DNA from: Rhabditophanes sp. KR3021
Lineage: Eukaryota; Nematoda; Chromadorea; Rhabditida; Alloionematidae
DNA length: 64,000 nt
NCBI GenBank assembly: GCA_963281155.1
Contig: CAUJLY010000003.1
Coordinates: 4,340,001 to 4,404,000 of the forward strand
Direction: 5' to 3'
The translations under genes and the position numbers were made by a program. Numbering within the stretch: the first letter of the stretch is position 1; each line of letters starts with the position of its first letter. Of the stretch, positions 12,361 through 24,768 are shown piece by piece. The notes beneath the pieces were generated by a model, which saw nothing but the letters and a program-made list of their open reading frames with translations, did no database searches and was not told the origin of the DNA.

Positions 12361-12850
12361 TAAACGGTGATACTGATTCATAAGATGGTTTGCCTGAGTC
12401 ACTTGATCTCTGCAGTATTTGATAGAATTGCTTCAACATTCTCAGCGTGTTTCTTTGAGGCACACGTCTTTTTCGAAGCAATGATTTTGTTGGTGGTAAG
12501 AAAAACTTTGTTTATTGCTTTTTTCTTGCTGTCAAATAGGAACGCCAACTTGCCACTCTGTTGTAATCAACTATATGACCAGTCATTCTTTCGTTGATTT
12601 ATGTACTTTCATCAGTATAGAAACATGCTTCCTGCCCAGTTCGGCATCTTTCGATTCATGATCCAGCACCACTAGTTTTTCTCTTGAAATCTTTAGCATT
12701 TGGAAAGAGAGCATCGCAATTCCTGTATTTCACATGGTCGTTACGATTCTTTTGATTTAAATAATATCTTTCACACTCCAACCATTGATAGTTTGCTTCA
12801 TTTGTTGTAGTTTTCATTAAGAGTAACAGAAATAGCCATCTTATGCGTTT
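12361..12850 (-). mobile_element. Family C element copy downstream of LRRK
   Basis: Minus-strand homology to LRRK intron 5. FDSKKKAINKVF aligns with FDSKEEAMNRVF and the preceding Y-TDEST / RMT-H-V-Y pattern also matches. Upstream it reads ECERYYLNQKNRNDHV, which may be the family's N-terminal part. Several stops and frameshifts are present. It lies outside any coding intron I can define, unless LRRK has a spliced 3' UTR. Confidence 0.6.
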
Positions 12851-15800
12851 TTATGCAACAATAGTAATTTGTTTGAAAAAGTTTTGCTACTTTTTAAATC
12901 TCCATTCAGATCCAGCAGTTACCTTCCTCCTTACTCCTGACATAGTTGATCTAAAAACAACATACAATTGATAAAAGTTGATAAACAACATACATTAATA
13001 AAAAACGGTATCAAAAATTGCCAAATACGATTAATCATTTAAATTAAACTAGATACGGAATGCATTTTTCGTAACTTCTTCCTTTATCATTGCGTTGCAG
13101 GCAGCTTATCCCTACTCAAATGAGCCTTTGTCTTTCCACATAAGAGTTCTGATTAATGCAAACCTTTTTTGGCTCGTTTAAACTCATTACAAAAAATAAT
13201 ATTTTTCACCTTTTGTAGTGCCGGAATTTTAGCTAACCCTACAGACAGACCATTTGAGCTTTTAAGTTTTGTTTATGCCACTAGACTCAATTTTTCCAGC
13301 TTTGCGAACTGGCGTAAAATTGTTTTTAAAATCCAACTTGAGGCACATTCTACGAACAACTCTGGAAAAAGTCAAAGTTTCGGACCTTATACCCTCTGTT
13401 ATCGAGACCCAATATTTTTTTCAAAATTCCGCTTATTTAGTTCGAAATACAAAGATTTAATGTACCCAAATCATCAAACAGACTGTAAATATTGCTTTCC
13501 TAGCCTATATGAGAGGCATTAACATAATTTACAAAAAAGTTACAGCCAAATTTACAAATTTCTGCTATGAGTAAATAATGATGATGAAAAATCTACAACT
13601 TTTTTAAATAAACTAACATGTCAAATTAAAATGAATGTATTTAATTAAATTAAAAAACTTTTTTATAAGTAAATAAAAGTATGTACATGTAACGCATACA
13701 TTTGCAAAATATCCAGTTAAGTTTTAAGCAGACTTCTAATTGATTTAAATAATTACCAGCTGACAAAAATCTTTTTCTGCACTTGATTAAGAGTTCTTAT
13801 AAAAAGTGAATATAAAACTAAATTACAAACATGGCACATACACACAACTGCTTCCTATCTATATCCGTCTCTTTGACTTTCATATCTAAAATCTAATTAA
13901 ACTTCAAGTCTTCTAATTTCTTTTCAAAGACTCTCATTATCATGCCCTTTTTTACACATAAACAAGTAATACTTAACTTTAAGAGGAAATAGCTATTTCG
14001 GTATTAAAAATAAGTTTAATAGAAATCATTCTGATACTGCATATTTAATCCTTCATCACTCATAATTACTTTGTTCTTCCAACAAATGCTATATCATTCA
14101 GTTGTATGGATAGATTCATTTTCGAGCATAAAATTTAATTTGTACACTAATAATCATTGGGCCACTTTTGTCAGTTTTTCTTTTTAAAGTCTCTTTTATA
14201 ACCTACAGACCGGTTTATTCCATTTTTATGAGCCCATATCAATCTGTGTTATTTATATTCGTTGACACTTTTATTAACTTCTTCATGGACATATATTTAG
14301 ATATTTTTTACCAAATGTTCATTCAAACACTCAAATCTGCACTTCCATGGTACACATACATTTATTATAATGAAAGAAAGATTTACCATCACACTACAAT
14401 ACCTATATGCGTAGGTTTAACTAACTATACCTAAATATATCTCTAAATGCAACTGTATAATAACAGTTATTACCAGGAAGGCCATAATATACACAATCAT
14501 ACCTGATAATTTTCTTCGGTCTCCCAAATATTTACTTCAAATTTATTATTATGAAGAATTGGCTCACTTTTACCTACGTCTTTATTATTCAAGACATATC
14601 TACCAGAGATATCCTATATAGTTAGTTTATATATTTCATACCCACACGAATAATAGACATAATACACACTCGCAAAAGGTTATTTATTTACCTAGAGAAT
14701 CGCTAATTAATATGGTAGTATTATTTGTTGTGTTTGATTGGGACATGTGATAGTAAAAAGATGCATTTAATCAAAGTAAATATTAAATTTATCTCCTCTT
14801 TCTTTTGCAATAAATAAATTGCTTTTTCCACTCGAATATATCAAAACAATTGGGGTGATTTAGCTATGTATCAATTTAAATACTTAAACTAGCAAATTGA
14901 CATAAACTTCATTAAATATAAATATAATATGTACATTTAAACCCTTTGACTCTGAAAACATAGATATTATATGTATACATATAATAGAGATATTGTTGAA
15001 AGTGATTTATATTAGATCATTTTATCTAATCTGTGCCATCTTTTTTAAACTACAAATGTGATGTTATTTATAAGTATACACTTGCAAAAATGTTGTATCA
15101 TACTTTTTGCTACAATGTTACAATATTTAAAGTAATAATAACAAATAATCAATGCTATCATCTTTAATCAGCATCAAAAATAGTTGAAATTGGTTGTTAC
15201 GTTTGTGTCCACCAACACTTTTTATCATCTACCACTCATACTTTCCGTACAATTTTTAAAATTGATTTACCAAAATCAAACAATATAAAAAAATGCTGAA
15301 TAAATGGTATCAGAAAGTTGCTACTAAATTCCTATTTATTTGTGTTTAATTTTTTTGACAACCACTATACAACATTATTTCATTTTTCCCATCTAAATCA
15401 TTTCCTTCAAAAATGTATATATTTATCATCTCCTTATCATTCTAAAACACAATTTTTTAAACATTTCCTCGTTCCGTTCACTTCTTTTTTGCCAACAACA
15501 GACAAGTATGGTAAAAGCAATCAGTTAAAAAAGCAACATCTTTCCTTCAATTTGTATTACTATTTACAATCAAAAAAATACATCATCATATCTTTCAATA
15601 TTCTTTTTGTTTCTTTTAATGGGCTCTATATACAATTGCTATATATGAATACATGCAAATAAATTATGTACAACAATTTGGTTCACAAAAAGTATTGAAC
15701 AATATTGCTGGTTGCCCTCACTCCATCAAATACACTACTACACACATTACTACCACAACAAACACTTTCTCCTTACCTATTAAATATTCATGTTTATAAA

Positions 15801-18800
15801 ATATATAGACGTAGCTTATTGCAATACTTCTCACAACAAAAAACAAGATACAAATTTATGGCATTAAAAAGTTTGTTAACCGTCTCTTTATCACCACAAT
15901 CATCGAAGCCTTCTTTACTTCCAAAAAATATATTTACAAAAACAAAACTATATTCGGAGATTAGGCATTTTTGAGAGGAATGATAAGTAGAACTACAAAA
16001 AATGACTAAATAAACATTCATCATAATCGTAATGTTAATTCATAATTTTTTTGTTTAGTCCTTCCGCCCCGAATTCACTTCAAATCCACTTGATGAAAGC
16101 TTTATTTTTAATAAACATATCAAATTACTTCTTGGGTCAGCAGCCTTTTTTGTTTGGATTTAGTCTAAAGATAGGCAGTTTTTGTAAATAACATATTAAT
16201 ATCTGTTTATCTGCTCATTATGTTATTTCTATTCTTTACCTTTAAATTTAAATTAACTCCATCTTTTATTTGACAAAAACAAATTTCCCACTTCATTCCT
16301 TATTACTACATTACTTATTTTTAGAATTTTGACAATTTTGAATGGTGTATTTATTGTTTGGCATAAAATATTATTATTCACCACCGCCAGATAAATAAAT
16401 AAACACAAAATTTACTTTGCCCAAATTAAGTGTAACTCAATTTAAAGATTATTATGATTTTCCAAATAAACATCCTATCCCTCCCAAAGCTACAAACCTT
16501 AACGTAAAAAGTTTCCATTAAGGGAGTAAAAAATTCAATTTTTGAAAAGAATCTAATACTTTTAATTATCTACTTTTAGACACAACAAAATTGAGTTTGT
16601 CTTTTTTCTATCAAAATTAGTTTGAGCAATCTCCTTCATTTATCTAACTTAAATATTAATAGCTGTAAAAATCCCCGTATCACTTACATTTCTACATTTT
16701 CGAAAGACCACACTCTATCTATGCCTCAAATCAAAAGCCATCATCATCCCTATTTAAGCCTTGACGCAATATATACCACCCTAGCTTGATGCCAGCTTGA
16801 TGCCAACTTTATTTGTGGTGCTCTAAACAAAAATAGTGGCTTGTTGTTAGCAGATCGCAAAATATACAAAGATATATAATATAATATTTGCCTGCTGACC
16901 CCTATCTTGTATAAATGATCATCATCCACACGGTCACGAATAATATTGGGCCTGGCATTAGTAATAGTCATTGACCCCAACCACTACCCAAAATACAACA
17001 AGGATGAACCAATATAAATGTTAACTGTCTTTTAAGCTTTTCCCTAAAACAAGACCTGACCATCTGGCTGAGTCTAAATTAGTTGTCGACAAGAAACCTT
17101 AAAAGGACCCTACCCTCAAGTGTTTTTCTCCCTTTTTTATTATTCTTGTCACTAATACAAATGCCCCATAAAAACTCCTTTGTTTAGACCAAAAAATTAG
17201 CGTAATAGCGTCATTTTGTACAGCAATTGTTATTAGACAAAACATCAATTAAATGTATAATCCGTATAATTGTCGTAAATTTATAAATGTTAGAGGTATA
17301 TAATGCACATTCAAATAAATGTATTCATATAAAGCTATTGTGTATCACAATTTTATCTAATTTTATCCAATTAATTCCGCTTTTTTGTTGTATTTGAAAT
17401 GTGGCGACGATGATCTCAACGATTATAGTCTTCTTCAATTGTGCAATAAAATAAATTTATGATAAATTAGCGGTACTTTCACCTTCCATCAAAAGGGCGT
17501 CCTAATGACTAATAGCACACTTTTCTTTTACAATAAATTTCTTTCTACGCAATATTCATTAATCATGTTGTATTTCATGCTTATTTAACTACAAACACGC
17601 CAAACTGATAAACGCATAAATATATTTTACTTATTTTATATACGTACATTTAATTATAACATCTAAGTTTGGCTGTCGATTAAATCCTTCTCACAATCAA
17701 TTATCATTTGTAGGTTGTTCGCACTTTGATGGTAATCTTGGGATAAACAAATGTCGCAATGCCACAAACAACATAAGTATGTACGAACGAGTATAAACGA
17801 GTATAAATAAGTATAGATTTGGCCACAGCTTTTGATCATGCTGTTCCTACCTTTTGTATAATTATATCTCACCACCACTAATTATATGCACATTTTTGTT
17901 GTTGCAATCAATGCCATAACAACAAACCTCATTTATATTCCCTTTTTCTCTTCATCATAATGACAACGAGAAATTGTGAGCGTTACTGTATGGCATTTGT
18001 CTTCTATATTCATTTAATATTTGCATTGTAATTGAAGAAGAATATAAAAGTAAATTGAATTTTGTATTCTTTCAAAGCCCATCAAAAACCTAATTAATTA
18101 ATTAACCTTCGCTATAGTAGTTGTATTCGTTTGATGCGTGTACTACCAAACTTAATTTTATTATTCCTCTATATGTCCTCAGTTGAAGAGAAACCCTTTT
18201 TACTCTTTTAAATAATATTGTAAAGATGCCACTTTTAATCAACTCTTTGATGTGGATATACTTTCGGTTGGTGAAATCATTCGATTAAGTTTAGGGACAC
18301 ATAATAACATACATCAACTATTATAATTGATTGTGGCAAAAAGTGGATGGTAATGTAATTTACATTTAGTTTGCATGGTTCAGTAAGTGTAAAAGAGCAT
18401 ACTATATTTATACATTTAGTTTTAGTAAAAATTAGATGTGTAAGTTAATACTATTGTTATGAGATGAAAGTCTTTTTGTTTTGATAAGTTATCACTTAGA
18501 TGAAGAACCATCTCATAAATGAACCTCTCCATTTGCTTTTAACGCAACCTTTGATAACAACAAAAAGGGAAAGTAACAAGCTTGTAGTATCTACCTTCAT
18601 ATCATAGACACCTTCTTCTTTAACACGAAAAGTAGTACTTGGTCGTTGATACAAATTCTTTTTTCTGACAAAATTAAAAATTTGAAGAGTCTTTTTGAGT
18701 TGTGGATAAAAGTTTTGATTTGTTTATTTTAAATAAATAGTTAAAATATTTGAAGTTGTAATAGTAAATTCGAATAAGTTTTTGTATATGTTTTTTGGAT

Positions 18801-19122
18801 TATAGCTTAGCTTATGTAATTTTAATAATTATTAATTACCAATTTTTGATAAATTATCCATTGCTTCGTTTAAAAGCAGAATGTCATACTACATTTTTAA
18901 CTCTCCACCATAACACATACAAATCAGTTACGCAAACAAAATTTATATTATAGTTTACTTTAAGAAAATGACACTATTTATTCTAATATTTATATAATCA
19001 TACAACAATTTTTAACTAAATAAAACTTTGATATTCACTAACATTGATTAAATTAATTCCAGAACCTTCCTTATAATATTTACTAAACTTTTAATTTACT
19101 ATCAAAAGTTTCCACATTCACC
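12851..19122. other. Gene-poor stretch upstream of SLC6
   Basis: No open frame with coding character is seen on either strand; the longest are 60-120 codons of low-complexity AT-rich sequence. From about 13.8 to 16.1 kb the plus strand is notably poor in G and rich in C and T. In a genome whose other gaps are mostly below 1 kb, over 6 kb without genes ahead of a transporter suggests cis-regulatory sequence or an unrecognised non-coding RNA. Confidence 0.45.
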
Positions 19123-22100
19123 ATGTGGTTTGAAGAACGGTCATGGAATAACATGAAAATATCGTCCATCATCGTCGAGGAATGGAGAGATGTGTGGTCG
19201 TATAAGGTTGATTTCCTTATGTGCGGAATTGCATATTTGGTGGCTACAACTAATTTACTCAACTTACCAAAGCTAATACTTGAAAATGGCGGATTGGCTT
19301 TTGTCTCTGCGTATGGTGCTGCATTATTAGTGGTTGTTTTACCTATCATTGTATTGGAGATGTCTGTAGGTAATTTACCGGATCTTACTAAAAAATATAA
19401 AGATTTCAGCTGGACTATATGTCTTGTAAAGGGTCAGAAGTAACATTTATTTTAACACGAGCAAAAACAGTAAAGCACAAATATTACTCCTCAAACTTTA
19501 TCTCAACAAAGTTAGTAGATCTTTTAAAACATATTTATTAAACTAAATATACAAAGCAACGTTAGTATAAAAAACATAAAATTAATCCAAATGCTGCCAT
19601 TCAAATCCATGATGCATACCCCCACTTTAATGTTATACTTCCTAGTTGAGTTTGTAGTTCCGCTCAACTCATTGCCAAGAGATTCTTCCCCATTCATCTG
19701 TAGTAAAAGCTAGCCTATGGCATCATCAATAACATCTTCATAGACACTATCAGAAGTCCTGTTCTTTAAACAAGATATAATTTTTGAAGTGCTACTTTCA
19801 CCAGCATATTGAATGGCTCTTTGATTGTGGCGGAAATAGAGCGTACGGAACCTCTGAATACCAGGATAAACTTGAGGAAATGCAATTGAGTTAATGCTGG
19901 CGAGTTTGATTGAAAATTTGGAATGTGGATATCTAAAATATCACATAAAGCTTTACGATTATTATTAAACTTACCCAGGAGCATAAACATTAACTAAAGT
20001 TAATTATTTTTTTAAAGCAACAGTCGAAAAAGTGACTGTTTAAAAGATGAGGTAACATGTAACCTTACCTTAGTAAAAATTCATAAATGCTATGCCAAAG
20101 TCTTTCTACGATTGTGTATATTTTACTATCATTTTTATTTCAGGTCAGATTACCGGCCGTGGCCCTGTGAAAGCCTTTTATAACATTTGTCCAGCGTTTA
20201 AAGGTGTCGGAGTAGCTCAAATTTTACTATGTATGCTAGCTTTGGCTTATATGACTCGGTTTCTAGGATGGCTATTACTTTATGCGTTCCATTTGTTTTG
20301 GTCAATAGTTGACGAAAGACCTGGTCTTCCTTGGTTGCATTGCAAAAATTATCCAGAATTTCATAGATCAAGCTGCCGTGAAGCCGGATCAATCACAAAT
20401 TTTACCAATATTTTACCCACCAAGTTGTCTACTCTTCAAGAACAAAGTTCTCTTTCTCAATATATGAATGCATTAGAAAATCCTTCAAACTCAATTACTG
20501 AGTTTGGAAATTTCCAATTTTATCTTTTGGGTAACATTTTCCTTTACGACGTTTTCTAATTTTCTCTTCGTTTTAGGTAATTTTTGAAGCAAACATGGAT
20601 AATGAAATCAAAAGTTTATTAAAGAGAGAGAATATTAAAAGTTGACGTATTTTCAATACCATTAATTAGTTTGTCACGCATGTTGCTGATAACAATATCT
20701 GAGATTCTCTTTACAATATAAGGATGCTTTCTAAAGATTACACCATTAGGGTGACCGGAGGATTCGACAATCCATAATAACTGAGTATTCCAGAGCAAGT
20801 ACTTCATTTGAAGATAAGTTGTCAATCTGAACAGCTACAATTTGTCTCTTGTATTTCAAGCTCCCTATGATTAACGAGTCCTTATCATTAAGAGGAATGA
20901 ATCTGGAGTAGAAATGTTTAGCATCCAAAACATGTTCATAGAATCTCCTTTTGACATCTCCAGAAACACCACAGTAGAAGATTAATCTTCCAAATTGGCC
21001 ATAGGTTAACCTTTTAGGATTCATATGAGAAGGAATATCAAGTAATACATAAAGACTTTGTTCACCCTTTGCAATATTGCGAAACTTTTCGTTCTTTAGC
21101 TCACTTTTTAGTTTTAGCCACAACTCAACATAAGTCAATTTCATTTCTTCCTGGTACGTCTTGGCAATTTTGTTTCGCAACTCTGAACATTCTCTCATCT
21201 TCATGACGAATTTAGTTAACATCAAACAAAAAGTACTTTTCCAATTAACTTCTGCTTAGACCAACATTTCATTCAAATTTATATTCTACTAAACATAAAA
21301 ATTGAATTGTCATGGGTGGCATAAATACTTTAAAAATACACATGATATAAGTATATTAAAAATCAAAAATGAATATATTTAATCGCTTTTAGGAGCTCAA
21401 GGGGCAGTTTGGATTATGGTCTTCTTTGCAGTCTGTTTTGGAGTAAGATGGTTAGGGAAAATTATCCACATCACCTTCTTGATTCCCTTTTCTCTTTTCC
21501 TTGGATTAGTATTCCGTTCTTTGACATTACAGGGATCTACTGAAATGCTTGAAAAAGTTTATCATTTAACTAATTGGAATGTTTTGGAAGATTACACTGT
21601 CTGGAAGCTAGCTGTCGAACAAGCCATTTTAGCAACAGGAATTGGCTTTGGATCATTTATTACAATGGCTTCGTACAACAAAAGAACCAACAACTTAGTG
21701 GCAGACTCATTCATAATGGTATCTGTTCATGCGTTGATTTCGTTCTTGCAAGTCGTTTGTGTTTTTGGCTTTATAGGGTTTGTTTCCTCGAAGACTGGAC
21801 TGGCTCCTATTGAACTGCTGGATAAAGGAGAAACACAGATGTGGCATTTGCTGACGTATATGAGTTATCTTTATAACACAAAATTATGGACTGGATTCGT
21901 ACTATTTATAGTCATTTTGACATTGCTTTCAATATTCTACCTATTAACTTTGAATATCCTGTCTACAGTTGAGGATGCCCTAGGCGAAAAGTCATCCAAG
22001 TGCTTGCCTCGATTTATCTTGGCATTATTTGTTTGTACTTTCTGCTTTGCCACATCCCTTTATTTTTCCACACAGGCTGGAAAGTTCGCTTATGAGCTGA

Positions 22101-23223
22101 CTGCTGGTTATCTCAGATATTATACCCTTTGGATAATATTAGCATGTGAACTAATAGCAATTAGTTGGTGCTACTGTGCACATTCTCTCGGAAAGGATCT
22201 ACGTGTTCTATTGAAACCAGCTTGTTGTTGGTGTCTAGGGCATTTTATCCTATTTTTCACCTATTTACTGCCAGCCGTTCCAATCGCAATAGCTGTACTA
22301 AACATCAAAGCATACAATTTCGAAGAATATTCTCCTCAAATCAAAACTTGGCAATTCAGTCAATATGTGGGATTCTTGATAGCATCGCTGCCTGTAAGTA
22401 ATCAAAATTAACCCGAAAATAGGGAATTATATAATTTTGCAAAATTGCAAATAAATTACACGATAAAAGCACCCTTTGCGTAATCTTGAGCTAATATTAT
22501 TTTCAGACCAGACAGATAGAAATAAAAAGGGTTGTGGATGTCATATAATTAAAGTGCCGTAATTTAGTTGTTGTTTATGAATATAAAAAGATAGCATGAT
22601 ATTTATTCATAAGCAAAAGCATCTTTATTCCAGTATTTTGAAAACAACTTGACGGTTCTTGTGCCTTTTTTGCCAAGAAATTACTACGACCCTTTCTGGT
22701 GGCTTTAATTTCTTCTTGATTATTATCCCGGTACTTCTTTATTCTCATTTATCACAAGCAACTGCTTGAACATCCCCTTATTATTTCTCGTTTAATGCAC
22801 CTTGTTGTTCTTTACTGTATTGGACAAAGCTCTCGGAGCTTTAGCACTAATCGAAATAGTATGCTTGTTATTAGCATAGTAAGCCCTACAAATACCCTAA
22901 AAATTTAAGCATAATAAAAATATACTGTGTAATTTTATAATCCTTTCTAATTATTATAGTTACTGCCAATCCCATTATTTGCATTCTTTACTGTTTGCTG
23001 CAATTGCTGCCGTTCCAAAAATATTTCAAGGTGCGAAAGATTGAAAGAATCTTTCCGTTCTCCTCTTCGTTACGATCTCCTCAAAAATCCTCAGAATGAG
23101 TATCATCAGGCAGAAAGAGAGATGGTTACTCCGCCAAAATATGCAGTCAGTGCTCCAGGATATACTCTACTGTCGCCTAACGCAACTAATCATGCTCCTT
23201 TAGCTAATTCTGATGATTTGTAA
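19123..23223 (+). CDS. SLC6-family sodium-dependent solute transporter (atypical)
   Basis: Exons 19123-19369, 20144-20530, 21393-22393, 22960-23223 join to 633 codons, normal for the family. The protein is a polytopic plasma membrane symporter of the neurotransmitter/amino-acid class. Family marks: VDFLMCGIAYLVA at TM1, ENGGLAF, EMSVGQITGRGP at the TM2/loop 1 end, a large second extracellular loop with cysteines and NFT glycosylation sites, GAQGAVW, TGIGFGSFITMASYNKR at TM6, and a tail PPKYAVSAPGYTLL like that of glycine-type carriers. Odd: the TM1 signature N-x-W-R-F-P is NLLNLP, so the tryptophan and the extracellular-gate arginine are missing. Substrate and ion coupling may therefore differ. 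All three introns are long and hold elements, and intron 2 carries a GIY-YIG nuclease gene in antisense. The substrate cannot be named. Confidence 0.88.
19370..20143 (-). mobile_element. SLC6 intron 1, family B antisense element
   Basis: A 774-nt GT-AG intron. The minus strand reads RFRTLYFRHNQRAIQYAG, IISCLKNRTSDSVYEDVIDD and IKVGVCIMDLNGSI, the last shared with LRRK intron 3. A motif AACAGTC...GTGACTGTTTAAAA at 20018-20044 recurs in neurabin intron 2 and, altered, in LRRK intron 3, at a similar distance from the acceptor. Frames are broken. Confidence 0.7.
20531..21392 (-). mobile_element. SLC6 intron 2 with antisense GIY-YIG endonuclease gene
   Basis: The intron is composite. Bases 20531-20576 look like a complete 46-nt short intron ending TTTTAG, followed at once by a second GTAAT donor-like start and an 816-nt insert ending CTTTTAG. 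The minus strand of the insert encodes about 200 residues from 21225 to about 20625. In order these are a charged helical N-terminus, YVLLDIPSHMNP, then GRLIFYCGVSGDVKRRFYEH, then EVLALEYSVIMDC, and a tail FRKHPYIVKRISDIV. YVLLD, FYCG, the R in KRRFYEH and the E in ALEYSVI match the beta-strand, YxG, arginine and glutamate positions of ANKLE1/LEM-3-type GIY-YIG nucleases. One frameshift after MDCR breaks the frame. This is the best-preserved copy. Confidence 0.82.
22394..22959 (-). mobile_element. SLC6 intron 3 with antisense basic, zinc-ribbon-like remnant
   Basis: A 566-nt GT-AG intron. On the minus strand a decayed frame reads CRAYYANNKHTISISAKA, then NNQEEIKATRKGRSNFLAKK. The pattern C-R-x-Y-Y-x-x-N-K with spaced lysine/arginine helices resembles the N-terminal part of many zinc-ribbon homing endonucleases (HNH or Vsr-like), but the catalytic part is not visible. 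Treat as a probable element of unclear family. Confidence 0.45.
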
Positions 23224-23486
23224 ATGACTAGCCAATATACTTTTGACCATAAACATTTCATCACACAACAAAGTACACAATAACAATTAAATTATATATA
23301 GCATGCCTTCCCTCAGCTTCGTTATTTCCAACCTCGACGGACTGAAGGTAAGTCATCAATTAGCATTCACCATTTGTTTTATATATCATTTTACTTTATT
23401 TTGTACACCAATAAAGTCTTACATTACTACCCCAGACACCAGCAACTCTTATATCTTAATACTTTTCTAATTATATTTCATTTTAG
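23224..23486 (+). other. Possible small exon followed by intron-like sequence
   Basis: An ATG at 23303 gives MPSLSFVISNLDGLK up to a good donor (AAG|GTAAGT at 23348). A 139-nt AT-rich stretch with a branch-like CTAAT then ends TTTCATTTTAG at 23486. I could not find a downstream exon that keeps the frame: joining to the acceptor at 24768 meets a stop at once. It may be a broken gene or part of an untranslated region. Confidence 0.25.
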
Positions 23487-24400
23487 GTAATACAAGGGAA
23501 CAATCGAAAATTAAAATCAAAATGTTCATCTGAAAAATGGTAAAAATAGAGCAAATATTAATTAAGTGATACGCTTCATAGGCAACTGCATTCCTCAAGA
23601 ATAATCCTTGAGATTCTTTCGGCAGTAGTAGGATGTTTTTCAAACATCACTTGGTTGTATTGCTCAGATGTAGCGTTATTTGTAAAGTATTTTTGTAGAT
23701 CTAGTATGACAGCATATTCATAGGCCAGGGCTTCATTAATAGTTAAGTCGTCAGGATAAATAGCTGCAAATTGCCTTTCGTTGTGCAGAATATCCATAAT
23801 CTTGGTTTCTTTTCGATTCAAAGAGATAAATCCTAAGAAACGGCGCTGAGTATCCTTCTGATGATTATAAAATTTTGTTTCTAGGCATCAAAGACACCGC
23901 AATAAAAAGTGGCTGTATAAATTGTTTGAGAGATAACAACCTAAATGAATATTTACTGGAATGTCTAACAGAACATAGTCAGTTGATTGACTTTTAAGCA
24001 CCTCATTTAGTCTAGCAGCTTCTCTTCTAATTTGAATGCAAGTTCTTTCCAAGTTATGACAATTCACAAAATTGACAGCAGTGAGTATAGACAATATTCT
24101 TGTTTTGTATCAGAATATTAATCAAATACTCAGCAAAATCATCATCTAAAGCCATTTCGGAAATTAACTTTATTTTCACTTTACTACCGAAATCAACACT
24201 TTCATAAGAAACGTGAGAATTAAGATTGGTTGCTTTTGAACTTTTCCAGAACATTCTTATTATTAGACATTAATTCTGATGAATCGGTAACATTTAGCTT
24301 GTTCTCTTTCAATACATCCTTCATTTTGTCGTAATTTAATTGCAACGCATTTTTGTTGGGAACCACTGAACTCATTAATATTTTTTAAGTATACAATAAG
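23487..24400 (-). mobile_element. GIY-YIG element copy with N-terminal region
   Basis: Begins GTAATAC directly after a TTTTAG acceptor, as in SLC6 intron 2. On the minus strand an ATG at about 24374 starts MSSVVPNKNALQLNYDKMK. After frame breaks the order is SEMALDDDFAEYLINIL, TDYVLLDIPVNIHLG, then IYPDDLTINEALAYEYAVIL and FEKHPTTAERISRIILEE. The YVLLDIP strand, the (A/L)-EY-(A/S)-VI glutamate segment and the KHP...RIS tail match the SLC6 intron 2 protein, but the FYCG/arginine core is lost here. Bases 24401-24768 hold only AT-rich sequence. Confidence 0.75.
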
Positions 24401-24768
24401 CCGCCTTCTTTGAGAAGTAATCGTGCTCACCAATAATCGGCTTGACGAACGTAAGATTCACCCATTCTCTTAGTTTGCTATCAACCAAGAATCTAAAGGC
24501 AGAATCAGCTTTGAACTCCATAATCTGATTGATAGTTGATACTCACCTTTTCAAAAGTGAACTCTTATCTAGTTCATTCTTTCTGGGGCATCTCTTTTCT
24601 TTGGTCCTTCGTAGCTTCCGGCATTCTCTAATTTGTGCTTCATAACGATAAAGTTGAGTTTAAATATTTTATAAAGGAATAGCAATTTACTAGAAAAAAG
24701 ACACTTTTTTAATATCTTATTGAAACATAACATCTATTTTATATTATCATTATTAACGACCTCTTCCA

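Noticed and set aside
13169..13522. 117-codon open frame in the gene-poor region
   Set aside because: Low-complexity AT-rich composition, overlapping frames of similar length, no recognisable motif and no splice context.
15318..15662. 114-codon phenylalanine/histidine-rich frame
   Set aside because: It follows from the G-poor, TTT/CAT-rich base composition and lacks stops by chance; no domain pattern.
20531..21392. Penelope-type or other retroelement as the source of the GIY-YIG frame
   Set aside because: No reverse transcriptase signature is visible in or beside any copy; the domain pattern is closer to ANKLE1/LEM-3.
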